Source: Prescottella defluvii (GTDB lineage Bacteria; Actinomycetota; Actinomycetes; Mycobacteriales; Mycobacteriaceae). Taken from it: a DNA stretch of 64,000 nucleotides. The translations under genes and the position numbers were made by a program. Location of the stretch: positions 1,116,001 through 1,180,000 of the forward strand of contig CP121458.1 of NCBI GenBank assembly GCA_029690005.1, written 5' to 3'. The notes under the pieces were generated by a model. It did no database searches. It was not told the origin of the DNA and worked only from the letters and a program-made list of their open reading frames with translations. Shown here piece after piece: positions 1 through 10,065 of the stretch. Every line of letters begins with the position of its first letter. The stretch's first letter is position 1.

Positions 1-171
1 GACTCGGTCCTGGTCCGTTTACTGGTCTCGGCGTGGTTCGGGATCATCCAGTCCTGCCTCAACGGGCGGATCTCCGTCCCGGATGCCGAGGAGGACCTGC
101 GCACGGCGTGCCGACTGCTGCTGGCCGATCTGTCGAACGCGCAGCTACCGCCGGCCATCGAGACGGCTTAA
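1..171 (+). CDS. TetR-family regulator, C-terminal end (partial)
   Basis: The reading frame is open from the first base to a TAA at 169-171 and gives the last 56 residues of a protein whose start lies outside the window. The helical run with LVSAWFGIIQSCLNG and a closing LLLADL stretch looks like the ligand-binding C-terminus of a TetR-family repressor. No DNA-binding domain is visible, so the family call rests on this end alone. It reads toward the thiolase operon but a strong terminator-like hairpin separates them. It could control that operon; this is inference. Confidence 0.55.
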   Translation, partial: DSVLVRLLVSAWFGIIQSCLNGRISVPDAEEDLRTACRLLLADLSNAQLPPAIETA

Positions 172-190
172 CTGAAACGAATTTCATCAT

Positions 191-220
191 CCGGCCCCGC
201 GGGTTCTCCCGCGGGGCCGG
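191..220 (+). terminator. Hairpin terminator after the TetR gene
   Basis: A perfect 13-bp stem (CCGGCCCCGCGGG at 191-203 paired with 208-220) closes a TTCT loop 19 bases after the TetR stop. There is no long T tract, as is usual for actinobacterial terminators. Confidence 0.75.
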
Positions 221-299
221 ATTCGTCTGCGGGGTGGGTCCTGACTCGGGGTCTCTCGCGTCCATTGCCCTGATCGCGAAAGTAGAATACATTCCAAAA

Positions 300-1539
<1,240 letters not shown>

Positions 1540-1581
1540 TCCCGATTCCATAGAGCCGCTTCTACTTCCGAGGACTATTCG

Positions 1582-3770
1582 ATGACCATTGGACTGAGTG
1601 ACGAAGACCGCGAACTCCGCGACTCCGTGCGTGGCTGGGCCGCGCGCCATGCGACGCCGACCGTGATCCGGGAGGCCGTCGAGGCCAAGGCCGAGACGCG
1701 TCCCGCGTACTGGGGCTCGCTCGCCGAACTCGGCATGCTGGGCCTGCACTTGCCAGAGGAGGTCGGCGGCGCCGGGTACGGCCTGGTCGAACTCGCCATC
1801 GTCACCGAGGAACTCGGCCGGGCCATGGTGCCGGGTCCGTTCCTGCCCACCGCCGTCGTGTCGACCGTGCTGAACGAGGCTGGCCACACCGCCGAGCTGG
1901 CGGGACTGGCCGACGGCACCCTGTTCGGCGCGGCGTCGCTGCAGCCGGGCGGGCTGAAGCTGGTGCGCGACGGTGGCAAGGCGACGCTTTCGGGCACGTC
2001 GAGCTACGTTCTCGGCGGCCAGGTGGGCGACGTGTTCCTGCTCGCGGCCACCGACGACGCCGGTGAGCTCGCGTTCGCGGTGGTCCCGCGCGACCGTCTC
2101 GAGGTTACCGAGTTGCCGAGCCACGACGTGGTCCGCCGCAACGCCGAGGTGACCGTCGACGGTCTCGAACTCGCGGACGGCGATGTGCTGGAGCTGGATT
2201 CGCGGCGCGTCCTCGACATCGGCGCGACGCTGTTCGCGGCCGAGGCGTCGGGTCTCGCGGACTGGGCGACCACCACCGCCGCCGACTACGCCCGGGTGCG
2301 GCAGCAGTTCGGCCGCGTCATCGGCCAGTTCCAGGGCGTCAAGCACAAGGCCGCCCGCATGTTCAGCCTCACCGAGCAGGCCCGCGTCACCGCGCGGGAC
2401 GCCGCCCGCGCGCTGCGGGAGGAGATCGGTGCGCCAGAGGCGTCGCTCGCCGCGGCAGTGGCCGGCGCGGTGGCGCTCGAGTCGGCGTTCCAGGTCACCA
2501 AGGACTGCATCCAGGTGCTCGGCGGCATCGGATTCACGTGGGAGCACGACGCGCACCTGTACCTGCGCCGTGCGCAGTCGCTGCGGATCCTCCTGGGTTC
2601 CACGGCGTCCTGGAAGCGTCGCGTCGCGAACCTGACGCTCGAAGGTGCGCGCCGGGTGCTGAGCATCGACCTGCCGCCGGAGGCGGAGCAGATCCGCGCC
2701 GACGTCCGCGCCGAGCTGGAACCGGCCAAGGCGCTCGAGGGCGTCGAGCAGAAGGCATACCTGGCCGAGAAGGGTTACACCTCACCGCATCTGCCCGCCC
2801 AGTGGGGCAAGAGCGCCGACGCCGTCACCCAGCTCGTCATCGCCGAAGAGCTCCGCGCCGCGGAGCTCGTTCCCCACGACATGATCATCGGCAACTGGGT
2901 CGTGCCGACCCTGATCGCGCACGGCAACGCCGAGCAGATCGAGCGGTTCGTCCCGCAGTCGCTGCGCGGTGACTTCGTGTGGTGCCAGCTGTTCTCCGAA
3001 CCCGGCGCGGATCCGACCTGGCGGGCCTGTCCACCAAGGCCACCAAGGTCGACGGTGGCTGGAGGCTCAACGGCCAGAAGGTGTGGACGTCGATGGCCCG
3101 CGAGGCCGACTGGGGCATCTGCCTGGCCCGCACCGACGCCGACGCCTCCAAGCACAAGGGCCTGTCCTACTTCCTGATCGACATCAAGAACAGTGGGCTC
3201 GACATCCGTCCGCTGCGCGAGATCACCGGCGAGGCGCTGTTCAACGAGGTGTTCTTCGACGACGTCTTCGTCCCGGACGAGTGCCTGGTCGGCGAGCCCG
3301 GCGACGGCTGGAAGCTGGCCCGCACGACCCTCGCGAACGAGCGGGTGTCGCTGTCGCACGACTCGTCCCTCGGCTCGGGTGGTGAGGCGTTGCTCCACCT
3401 CGCCGCCGAGATCCGCGGTGGACTCGATGCCGAACAACTGACCGTTCTGGGCAAGGCGCTGTGCGACGCGCAGTCCGGCGGCCTGATGGGCCTGCGCACC
3501 ACGCTGCGCTCGCTCACCGGCGCGCAGCCCGGTGCGGAGTCGTCGATCGCGAAACTGCTGGGCGTCGAACACATCCAGCAGGTGTGGGAGGTCGCGATGG
3601 AGTGGGCCGGTCCGACGGCGCTGCTCGGTGAGCAGCACCGCCGTTCGGCCACGCAAATGTTCCTGAACTCGCAGTGCATGTCGATTGCAGGTGGTACCAC
3701 CAATGTGCAGTTGAACATCATCGGCGAGCGGATCCTCGGTCTGCCGCGCGACCCCGATCCCGGAAAGTGA
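1582..3770 (+). CDS. Two-domain (fused) acyl-CoA dehydrogenase, apparent frameshift
   Basis: An alpha,beta-dehydrogenase of acyl-CoA with two complete acyl-CoA dehydrogenase units in one chain of about 729 residues. The first unit runs to roughly residue 350 ([20 protein letters not shown] near its end). The second contains [22 protein letters not shown] and the terminal [21 protein letters not shown]. This layout is that of mycobacterial FadE34 (ChsE3), which oxidises sterol side chains. The frame breaks at 3009-3010, where GGG of the conserved EPGAGSDLAG motif reads as GG; restoring one G rejoins the two halves. It sits between the two thiolases of the operon. I regard the break as a sequencing error. 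Confidence 0.82.
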
Positions 3771-3781
3771 GTTCCACAAGC

Positions 3782-4990
3782 ATGAGCAATCGCACGTTCG
3801 TCATCGGCGTGGGCATGACCAAGTTCGAGAAGATCGAGTCTCGTGACTGGGAGTACCCGGACATGGTGACCGAGGCGGTGGGCACGGCACTCGCCGACGC
3901 CGGGATCTCGTACGACCAGGTGCAGCGCGCCGCGGTCGGCTACGTCTTCCAGCCGTCGGCCGCCGGCCAGCGCGCACTGTACGAGACGGGCCTGACCGGC
4001 ATCCCGATCGTCAACGTCAACAACAACTGCGCCACCGGTTCGTCGGCGCTCATGATGGCCCGAGAGTGGGTGCAGGGCGGCATCGTCGACGTCGCCCTCG
4101 CGGTGGGCTTCGAGAAGATGACCAAGACTGCGCTCACCGGCACCGGTGAGATGCCCAAGGTCAGCACGCTCGACGACCACCTGAAGGTGATGACGGCCAA
4201 GTATCAGTGGGGCCGCGGTCCCATGACGGCGCAGCTGTTCGGCAACGCCGCGCTCGAGCACATGGAGCGCTACGGCACCACGGCCGAGCAGATCGCGGCC
4301 GTCGCGGTCAAGAACCACAAGCACTCGGTGAACAATCCCTACGCGCAGTTCCGTGACGAGTACACGCTGCAGCAGGTGTTGGACGACAAGATGATCCACG
4401 CGCCGCTCACCCGGTCGCAGTGCTCACCCACCTCCGACGGCGCGGGTGCCGCGGTGGTCGTCAGCGAGCGGTTCGTGCGCGAGCACGGGCTCGAGGATCA
4501 GGCCGTCGAGATCGTCGCGCAGGCCCTCACCACCGACACCGCCGAGGCGTTCGCGGACAAGTCGATGATCGACGTCGTCGGCGCCCCGATGACCCGCGCG
4601 GCGGCCGAGCAGGTGTTCGCCGAGTCGGGCCTGACGATCGACGACGTCGACGTCATCGAGTTGCACGACTGCTTTGCGATCAACGAGATCATCACGTACG
4701 AGGGTCTCGGCCTGTGCGAGGCGGGCGAGGGCGGCAAGCTCGTCGAGTCCGGTGCCACCACGTATGGCGGCAAGGTCGTCGTCAACCCGTCGGGCGGCCT
4801 GATCTCGAAGGGGCACCCGCTCGGTGCCACCGGCCTTGCGCAGTGCGCCGAACTGACGTGGCAGCTGCGCGGCCAGGCCGACGCCCGCCAGGTCGACGGC
4901 GCCCGCGTGGGCCTGCAGCACAACCTCGGCCTCGGTGGCGCGTGCGTCGTCACGCTGTACCGGGCCGGGACCATCTCCAAGGAGTCATGA
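3782..4990 (+). CDS. SCP-x-type thiolase / lipid-transfer protein
   Basis: This 402-residue member of the sterol carrier protein-x thiolase family keeps a candidate catalytic Cys in [14 protein letters not shown] and the closing [13 protein letters not shown] motif. It is therefore a likely true thiolase, unlike the Ltp2 aldolase at 22263. It would cleave a 3-oxoacyl-CoA with a bulky, perhaps branched, side chain. The start follows the dehydrogenase stop by 11 bases; the stop (4988-4990) overlaps the next gene's start. The conserved [18 protein letters not shown] block near residue 300 is typical of the family. Confidence 0.82.
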   Translation: MSNRTFVIGVGMTKFEKIESRDWEYPDMVTEAVGTALADAGISYDQVQRAAVGYVFQPSAAGQRALYETGLTGIPIVNVNNNCATGSSALMMAREWVQGGIVDVALAVGFEKMTKTALTGTGEMPKVSTLDDHLKVMTAKYQWGRGPMTAQLFGNAALEHMERYGTTAEQIAAVAVKNHKHSVNNPYAQFRDEYTLQQVLDDKMIHAPLTRSQCSPTSDGAGAAVVVSERFVREHGLEDQAVEIVAQALTTDTAEAFADKSMIDVVGAPMTRAAAEQVFAESGLTIDDVDVIELHDCFAINEIITYEGLGLCEAGEGGKLVESGATTYGGKVVVNPSGGLISKGHPLGATGLAQCAELTWQLRGQADARQVDGARVGLQHNLGLGGACVVTLYRAGTISKES

Positions 4991-5862
4991 TGCCCATCGA
5001 TGTGAAAACCGCTCTGTCGGCCGAACCGACTGTGCGCGAGGCCAACTGGACCGAGCGCGACGTCCTGCTCTACCACCTCGGTCTGGGCGCGGGCGTGAAC
5101 TCGCTCGACCCCGCCGAGCTCGGCTGGGTGTACGAGAAGGGCCTGCGGGTCCTGCCGACGTTCGCGATGGTCGCGGGCCAGGGCGTCTCGGCCGGCACCC
5201 TGAAGCCGGCCGGGATGAACATGCCCGGCATCGACATCGACCTGCGGAAGATCCTGCACGGCGGCCAGTCGCTGACGCTGCACGCGCCGATCCCGACGAC
5301 CGGCTCCGCGCGGATCTCGTCGCGGGTCGCCGACGTGTGGGACAAGGGCAAGGCCGCGGTGATCGTGCTCGAGCAGTCCGCGACGGACCTGGACGGAAAC
5401 CCGTTGTGGACCACGGGCATGCAGATCTGGGCGCGCGGTGAGGGCGGGTTCGGCGGCGACGCCGGCCCCGAGGTGACCGACACCGTTCCCGAGTGCGAGC
5501 CCGACAAGGTCCTCATCTCGCCGACCAGCACGCAGCAGGCGCTGGTGTACCGGCTGAGCGCCGACATGAACCCGCTGCACGCCGATCCGGCGTTCGCGCA
5601 GATGGCCGGTTTCGACCGTCCGATCCTGCACGGGCTCGCGTCGTACGGCGTGGTGTGCAAGGCCGTCGTCGACGGCCTGCTCGGCGGCGATCCCGCTCGC
5701 GTGCAGAGCTACTCGGTGCGTTTCGCCGGCTCGATCTACCCGGGCGAGACCATCGAGACCTCCGTCTGGCAGGACGGAGACCGGTTGACGCTGCTCGCGA
5801 CGTGCCCCGAGCGTGACGGTCAGCCGGTGCTGACCCACGCGAGCATGGAGGTTCGTTCGTGA
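4990..5862 (+). CDS. MaoC-family double hot-dog enoyl-CoA hydratase
   Basis: A 290-residue protein with two hot-dog units. The second carries the type-2 hydratase signature YRLSADMNPLHADPAFA and HGLASYGV. It should hydrate a 2-enoyl-CoA to the 3-hydroxyacyl-CoA. Size and the YEKGLRVLPTFAMV motif match the Rv3538/ChsH3 group of actinobacterial steroid hydratases. I chose the second of two adjacent ATGs because AAGGAG at 4979-4984 then has better spacing. It is co-transcribed with the thiolases and resembles the gene at 23483. Confidence 0.82.
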   Translation: MPIDVKTALSAEPTVREANWTERDVLLYHLGLGAGVNSLDPAELGWVYEKGLRVLPTFAMVAGQGVSAGTLKPAGMNMPGIDIDLRKILHGGQSLTLHAPIPTTGSARISSRVADVWDKGKAAVIVLEQSATDLDGNPLWTTGMQIWARGEGGFGGDAGPEVTDTVPECEPDKVLISPTSTQQALVYRLSADMNPLHADPAFAQMAGFDRPILHGLASYGVVCKAVVDGLLGGDPARVQSYSVRFAGSIYPGETIETSVWQDGDRLTLLATCPERDGQPVLTHASMEVRS

Positions 5863-6509
5863 AACTCGGTGACCACCCGACCGCCCACACCCATCCGCAC
5901 GGCACCGTGCTGACGTCGGCGCCGCAGGACGCGCCGGTCGATCGCGCGACCGCCGCGGCCCGGCGCGTGATCGACGCGATGCTGCGCACCGATCGCGGCA
6001 ACGCGAACCTCGACCGGGTCGCGGAGGAGCTGAACAGCATCGCCGACCATCTCGAGGAGCACGCTCCCGAGGTGGCCGAGCGGATGGTCGACATGTGGAG
6101 CGGCGAGGGCGTCACCCGGCACGACCCGATCACCGGTCCGGAGAACGCGATCGCGCCGCCGCTCGTGCTCGAGGGGCTCGACGACGGTTCGGTCCAGGGC
6201 GTCGTCACGCTGACGCTGCCGTACCAGGGCCCGCCCGGGTGCGTTCACGGCGGCGTGTCGGCACTGATCCTCGACCACGTGCTCGGTGTCGCGAACGCGT
6301 GGGGCGGCCAGGCGGGTATGACCGCACAGCTCAACGTGCGCTACCACAAGCCGACGCCGCTCTTCGAGGAGCTGACCGTCACCGGCAAGCAGATGTCGGT
6401 CGAGGGTCGCAAGATCCACACCGTCGGTGACATCAAGAACGCCGCCGGTGAGGTGTGTGTCTCGGTGGAGGGACTGTTCATCGACGCGGCGGTGCCGCGT
6501 CCGCGGTAA
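5859..6509 (+). CDS. PaaI-family hot-dog thioesterase
   Basis: A 216-residue protein starting at a GTG that overlaps the previous stop (GTGA). The C-terminal half is a hot-dog domain with CVHGGVSALILDHVLG, the core motif of PaaI-type acyl-CoA thioesterases, then LNVRYHKPTPLFEEL. The N-terminal half (residues 30-80) is a charged helical region. It probably hydrolyses or recycles CoA esters made by the operon. Last gene before a strong terminator. Confidence 0.78.
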   Translation: MKLGDHPTAHTHPHGTVLTSAPQDAPVDRATAAARRVIDAMLRTDRGNANLDRVAEELNSIADHLEEHAPEVAERMVDMWSGEGVTRHDPITGPENAIAPPLVLEGLDDGSVQGVVTLTLPYQGPPGCVHGGVSALILDHVLGVANAWGGQAGMTAQLNVRYHKPTPLFEELTVTGKQMSVEGRKIHTVGDIKNAAGEVCVSVEGLFIDAAVPRPR

Positions 6510-6520
6510 CCGTTCGTTCG

Positions 6521-6569
6521 GCTGAAGGGTCCCTTCGTGCGCTCTCCGCGCGTGAAGGGACCCTTCAGC
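6521..6569 (+). terminator. Perfect 16-bp inverted repeat, terminator
   Basis: GCTGAAGGGTCCCTTC (6521-6536) pairs perfectly with 6554-6569 and is followed by TTT. It closes the thiolase operon 12 bases after the thioesterase stop, yet lies only 24 bases upstream of the next gene's start. Confidence 0.85.
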
Positions 6570-6592
6570 TTTCATAGGGATAGGGGATCGTT

Positions 6593-7381
6593 GTGGGAAA
6601 GCTCGACGAGAGGGTTGCGATCGTCACCGGCGCCGGTATGGGCATCGGGCGGGGAATCGCGGGCGCGTTCGCACGTGAGGGTGCGAGCGTCCTGGTAGCC
6701 GAGATCGACACGGCCGCGGGTGAATCGACCGCGCAGTGGCTGCGCGACGAGTGGGGAGTCAAGGCCAAGTTCCTGCAGACCGACATCACCGACAAGGACC
6801 AGGTGCACGCCATGGTCGACGGCGCGGTGGCACAGTTCGGCCGACTCGACATCCTGGTCAACAATGCGTGGCGCAGTTCAGGATTCGCCCGGTTCGAGAA
6901 CATGACGGACGAGCAGCTGCGCGGCGGCTTCGACATGGCCGTGATGGCCGCGTTTTGGGCGATGCAGCGCGCGCTGCCCGAACTGGAGAAGCGCGGCACT
7001 GGCCGGGTGATCAACCTGTGCTCGCTCAACGGCGTCAACGCGCACATGTACTCGGTGCACTACAACGCGGCCAAGGAGGCGCTGCGGACACTCACCCGCA
7101 CCGCCGCGCGTGAGTGGGCGCCGAAGCAGGTGTGCTGCAACGTGATCTGTCCCGGCGCGCAGAGCGAGGCGTACCGTCGGGTGCAGGAGGCGAATCCGCA
7201 GATGGCGGCCTCCATGGCGGAGGCCAATCCGATGGGACGGATCGGTGATCCGCTCGACGACATCGGTCCGGTCGCCGTGTTCCTCGCGAGCGACGACTCG
7301 CGGTACGTCACCGGCAACACGCTGTTCGTCGACGGCGGCGGCCACATCAACGGTGTGCAGTGGGCGCCGCAGGTCGACTGA
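6593..7381 (+). CDS. Short-chain dehydrogenase/reductase (SDR)
   Basis: A classical SDR of 262 residues: Rossmann motif TGAGMGIG near the N-terminus, catalytic YNAAK with an upstream Ser in NLCSLNG. The usual NNAG is NNAW. It likely oxidises a hydroxyacyl-CoA or a steroid/terpenoid alcohol with NAD(P). The GTG start has AGGGG seven bases upstream. The terminator just before it suggests its own promoter or partial read-through. It converges with the secreted-protein gene at 7412. Confidence 0.8.
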   Translation: MGKLDERVAIVTGAGMGIGRGIAGAFAREGASVLVAEIDTAAGESTAQWLRDEWGVKAKFLQTDITDKDQVHAMVDGAVAQFGRLDILVNNAWRSSGFARFENMTDEQLRGGFDMAVMAAFWAMQRALPELEKRGTGRVINLCSLNGVNAHMYSVHYNAAKEALRTLTRTAAREWAPKQVCCNVICPGAQSEAYRRVQEANPQMAASMAEANPMGRIGDPLDDIGPVAVFLASDDSRYVTGNTLFVDGGGHINGVQWAPQVD

Positions 7382-7411
7382 TCGCGGGTTGCCGGTGACG
7401 CGGCGGACCGA

Positions 7412-7806
7412 TCAGTTCCAGGGGGTGCCGAGGACGCTGCCGTAGGAGCTGCCGAAGCTACCGGTGGACGTGCTGCCGAGGCTGCCGCTGGAGCTACCGA
7501 GGTCCAGGCTGCCGAAGCCCAGGCTGCCGAGGCTGCCGGTGGTGGGCCCGCCGATAATGACGTTCGCACTGCCCACGCGGGTGATGTTGGGGCACCGAAC
7601 TGCCCGAACAGCGTTTGCATCGGATCGAGCGAGCCGAGCGAACCGAGCGGGGTCGGCTCGGGGATGACGATCGCGCCGGCCGTGCCCGGTGCAAAGGCTG
7701 TCAGCGCCGCTGCGGCTCCCGCGGCCAGCGCGACCGTCCCGAGAGTCGTTCGCACACGCGATCGTTTCGTCGTCGACTGTCGTGCCGTCGGGTCCTTCAC
7801 CACCAT
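7412..7806 (-). CDS. Secreted GSLGS-repeat protein 1, apparent frameshift
   Basis: A protein of about 131 residues with a basic N-terminus and a long hydrophobic segment (LGTVALAAGAAAALTAFA), a signal peptide ending near TAGA. The rest is small, with a low-complexity Gly/Ser/Leu tail of repeated GSLGS units. The frame breaks at 7595-7596, where one C is missing (minus strand GGGTGC read as GGTGC); restoring it joins the export signal to the tail. AAGGAG precedes the ATG. I do not recognise the family. The next gene has the same tail type, so the two are probably related exported products. Confidence 0.6.
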
Positions 7807-7922
7807 GATTCAAGCTCCTTCTGTCGATGTTTTGACGTATAGAACACGACAAGAGGGCCGCCGGTGGTGAGAACGGGCGGATTCGCTCCGATTGCTCGTC
7901 TTGCGGGAATCCTTCGGAGACC

Positions 7923-8774
7923 TCAGCTCCCGAGGCTGCCGGGTGCGTCGAGTGCTCCCGAGGCTGCCGGTCGAACCCAGGCTGCCGGCCGAGCCGACCG
8001 GACCCTCGCCGCTGCCGAGGCTGCCGGTGGAACTGCCGAGGCTGCCCGTGGCACTGCCCGGACCGTCGGAGCTGCCGGAGCTGCCGAGGCTGCCGGTGGC
8101 GCTGCCGAGACTGTCGGAGCTGCCGAGGCTGCCGGTGGCGCTGCCGAGACTGTCGGAGCTGCCCAGGCTGCCGGTGTCGATACCGAGCAGTTGGAGGATC
8201 GCGGCGACGGCTCCCGGGTCTCGATCACGGTGCTGCCGAGCTGGATCGCGGCCGAACCGACCTGCACGGTGGGGCCGATGAAGGTGGGTGCGTAGTCCGC
8301 CGCGACACCGCCGAGGTTGGTGCAGATGCCCAGGGTGAGGTAGATGCCGGTGGGCACGTCGGTCAGCTGGTACGTGCGCTCCCTGGTGACGAAGTTCGTC
8401 GTCGTCAACGACGGACCCCACGCGAAGACGCCGGGATCGATCTCGCTGAGCGGCGGCAGCGTTCCGGTGGCGAGCGCCGGCAGCAGCGGGATGGCCTTGT
8501 CGACGCTGACGAGTGCGGCCGTGCACGTGGTCAACCGCTGGCTGGTGTTCGGGTCGGTGAGCGTGATGGTGAGGTCGTTTCCATCCACCGCTGTGCTCAG
8601 CGTCGGTGCTGCGGGGCCGGCGACGGCCGCCTCGATCGGCGCGGCCCCCGCGATGGCCGGCGCGACTACCACCATCGCGGCTGCCGTCGCGGCGGCGGCC
8701 ACCGCGGTGCGTGCGAACTGGCCACGCGACGTCCGTGCGGGCGATGTCGGGGTGCTCGGATCCTGCTGTGTCAT
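7923..8774 (-). CDS. Secreted GSLGS-repeat protein 2, apparent frameshifts
   Basis: Starts at the ATG with GGAGGG seven bases upstream. An N-terminal signal peptide (AVAAAATAAAMVVVAPAIAGA) is followed by a globular domain of about 150 residues with a conserved-looking LGICTNLGGV stretch, then a C-terminal run of GSLGS/DSLGS repeats. The domain and the repeats are in different frames: one C is missing at 8216-8218. A second break near the 3' end (about 7925-7965) leaves the exact C-terminus unsure. Function unknown; probably a cell-envelope or secreted protein paired with its neighbour. Confidence 0.58.
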   Translation of the reverse strand: MTQQDPSTPTSPARTSRGQFARTAVAAAATAAAMVVVAPAIAGAAPIEAAVAGPAAPTLSTAVDGNDLTITLTDPNTSQRLTTCTAALVSVDKAIPLLPALATGTLPPLSEIDPGVFAWGPSLTTTNFVTRERTYQLTDVPTGIYLTLGICTNLGGVAADYAPTFIGPTVQVGSAAIQLGSTVIETREPSPRSSNCSVSTPAAWAAPTVSAAPPAASAAPTVSAAPPAASAAPAAPTVRAVPRAASAVPPAASAAARVRSARPAAWVRPAASGALDAPGSLGS

Positions 8775-8953
8775 GGTCGATTCCCTCCCTGTCGGTGTGG
8801 AATCATCAGACACCACGGTGGGGGAATCCTCTGCGCGAAACGCCGGAATTGTCCTCGACAGCCCTATCGGTGGGGCCGGTCGTCAGGTCGGGCCGGGATC
8901 GGTGTGTCCGAAAGATCCAATCGGGCAGGGATACCGGCCCCAGCATTGGTGCC

Positions 8954-9343
8954 ATGATTCCTCAGCTGAATGCGATCGGCCTCGTCACGACGGATCTCGA
9001 AGCGTCCCTGCGCTTCTACCGACTCCTCGGCCTCGACATCCCCGCGGACGCCGGGTCGCAACCGCACGTCGAAGCGGTTGCCGGGGGCGTGCGTCTGACG
9101 TGGGACACGGTCGAGGTGGTGGAGTCGTTCGGTGGGCCGTACACCCCGCCGTCCGGCGACTCCCGCGTCTCACTTGCGTTCGAATGCGACGGTCCGGCAC
9201 AGGTGGACGAGGTGTGGGCACGGCTCGCCGAGGTCGGGCACGGGGCGGTCGAGCCGTTCGACGCCCCGTGGGGTCAGCGCTACGCGACCGTGAAGGACCC
9301 TGACGGCAACGGAGTCGACCTGTTCGCGCCGCTGCCCGGCTGA
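8954..9343 (+). CDS. VOC-superfamily (glyoxalase/bleomycin resistance) protein
   Basis: A 129-residue single-domain protein with paired beta-alpha-beta modules: NAIGLVTTDLEASLRFYRLLG at the start and KDPDGNGVDLFAPL at the end. These are typical of the vicinal oxygen chelate fold. Substrate unknown. It is transcribed away from the secreted-protein pair and converges with an AraC-type gene, overlapping its 3' end by 64 bases. Confidence 0.78.
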   Translation: MIPQLNAIGLVTTDLEASLRFYRLLGLDIPADAGSQPHVEAVAGGVRLTWDTVEVVESFGGPYTPPSGDSRVSLAFECDGPAQVDEVWARLAEVGHGAVEPFDAPWGQRYATVKDPDGNGVDLFAPLPG

Positions 9344-10007
9344 CGAAGATCGCCGAAGGGCCGGCCGGTGATACGACGGGACTCGCGGATGAGGTGTGCC
9401 TGGTCCACGTACCCGCACTCGGCGGCGACGGCGGCCGACGGGGTTCCGAGCCGAGCGAGGTCCCGCGCCCGCTGCAGCCGGAGGATCCCGGAAAGAGTCT
9501 TGGGTCCGTAACCGAAGCTGTGCGTCCCGAGTCGGTGCAGTGCGCGGGCCGACAGTCCGACGGTGTCCGCCACGTCGGCGACGGACCGGCCGGCGGCGAG
9601 CAGGCGGGCGGTCTCGGTCACGACCGGTTGCGTGGGTCCGACCTCCGCGAGCTTTGCCCGGACGAACGCCTCGAACACCTCCGCCGCATCGTGAGGCTCC
9701 AGTCCGACGAATCCGGCGGCGGCGCGGCGCCCGATGACGTCGGCCAGCAACACCCGTCGATCACGTAGGTGTGCGGCGGGCACGCCGAGCACGTGGGGAA
9801 GGACCCGGGCCGGAGGCGCAGTCCCACGCTGGGCACGGCCGACCCGGGCACCGCGAACGGCTGCGTGTCCGGTCCGGCGACGACGACGTCGCCGGACCGC
9901 CACACGAGGTCCATGCAGCCGTCGGGCAGCACCGAGTCGTCGGTGGTGCGGACGCTGTGCCACACCACCGCCCCCGGAACCGCACGCGACGCGTGTTCGC
10001 TGTACAC
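9280..10007 (-). CDS. AraC-family regulator, apparent frameshift
   Basis: A protein of about 243 residues: an N-terminal sensor part (LPDGCMDLVWRSGD, like the DUF6597 group) and a C-terminal AraC helix-turn-helix pair with ARALHRLGTHSFGYGPKTL and AAECGYVDQAHLIRES. The halves are in different frames, joined by restoring one G in GGGG at 9795-9798. Start taken as GTG at 10007; upstream starts are possible. Its 3' end overlaps the convergent VOC gene. Target unknown, possibly the neighbouring VOC or PhyH gene. Confidence 0.68.
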
Positions 10008-10065
10008 GCCGCCAGTAGAGCATGGGGTGGTGACACGCTCGGCCCAGCCGGGCGCGCACGGCGCA

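Noticed and set aside
1582..3770. Treating the frameshifted genes as pseudogenes
   Set aside because: Breaks are single bases in G/C runs, the reading frame resumes at once and restored stops overlap the next starts, so sequencing error is simpler.
7923..8281. CRISPR-like or minisatellite array in the GSLGS region
   Set aside because: The repeated DNA is codon-scale, in frame with a protein tail, without spacers of constant length.
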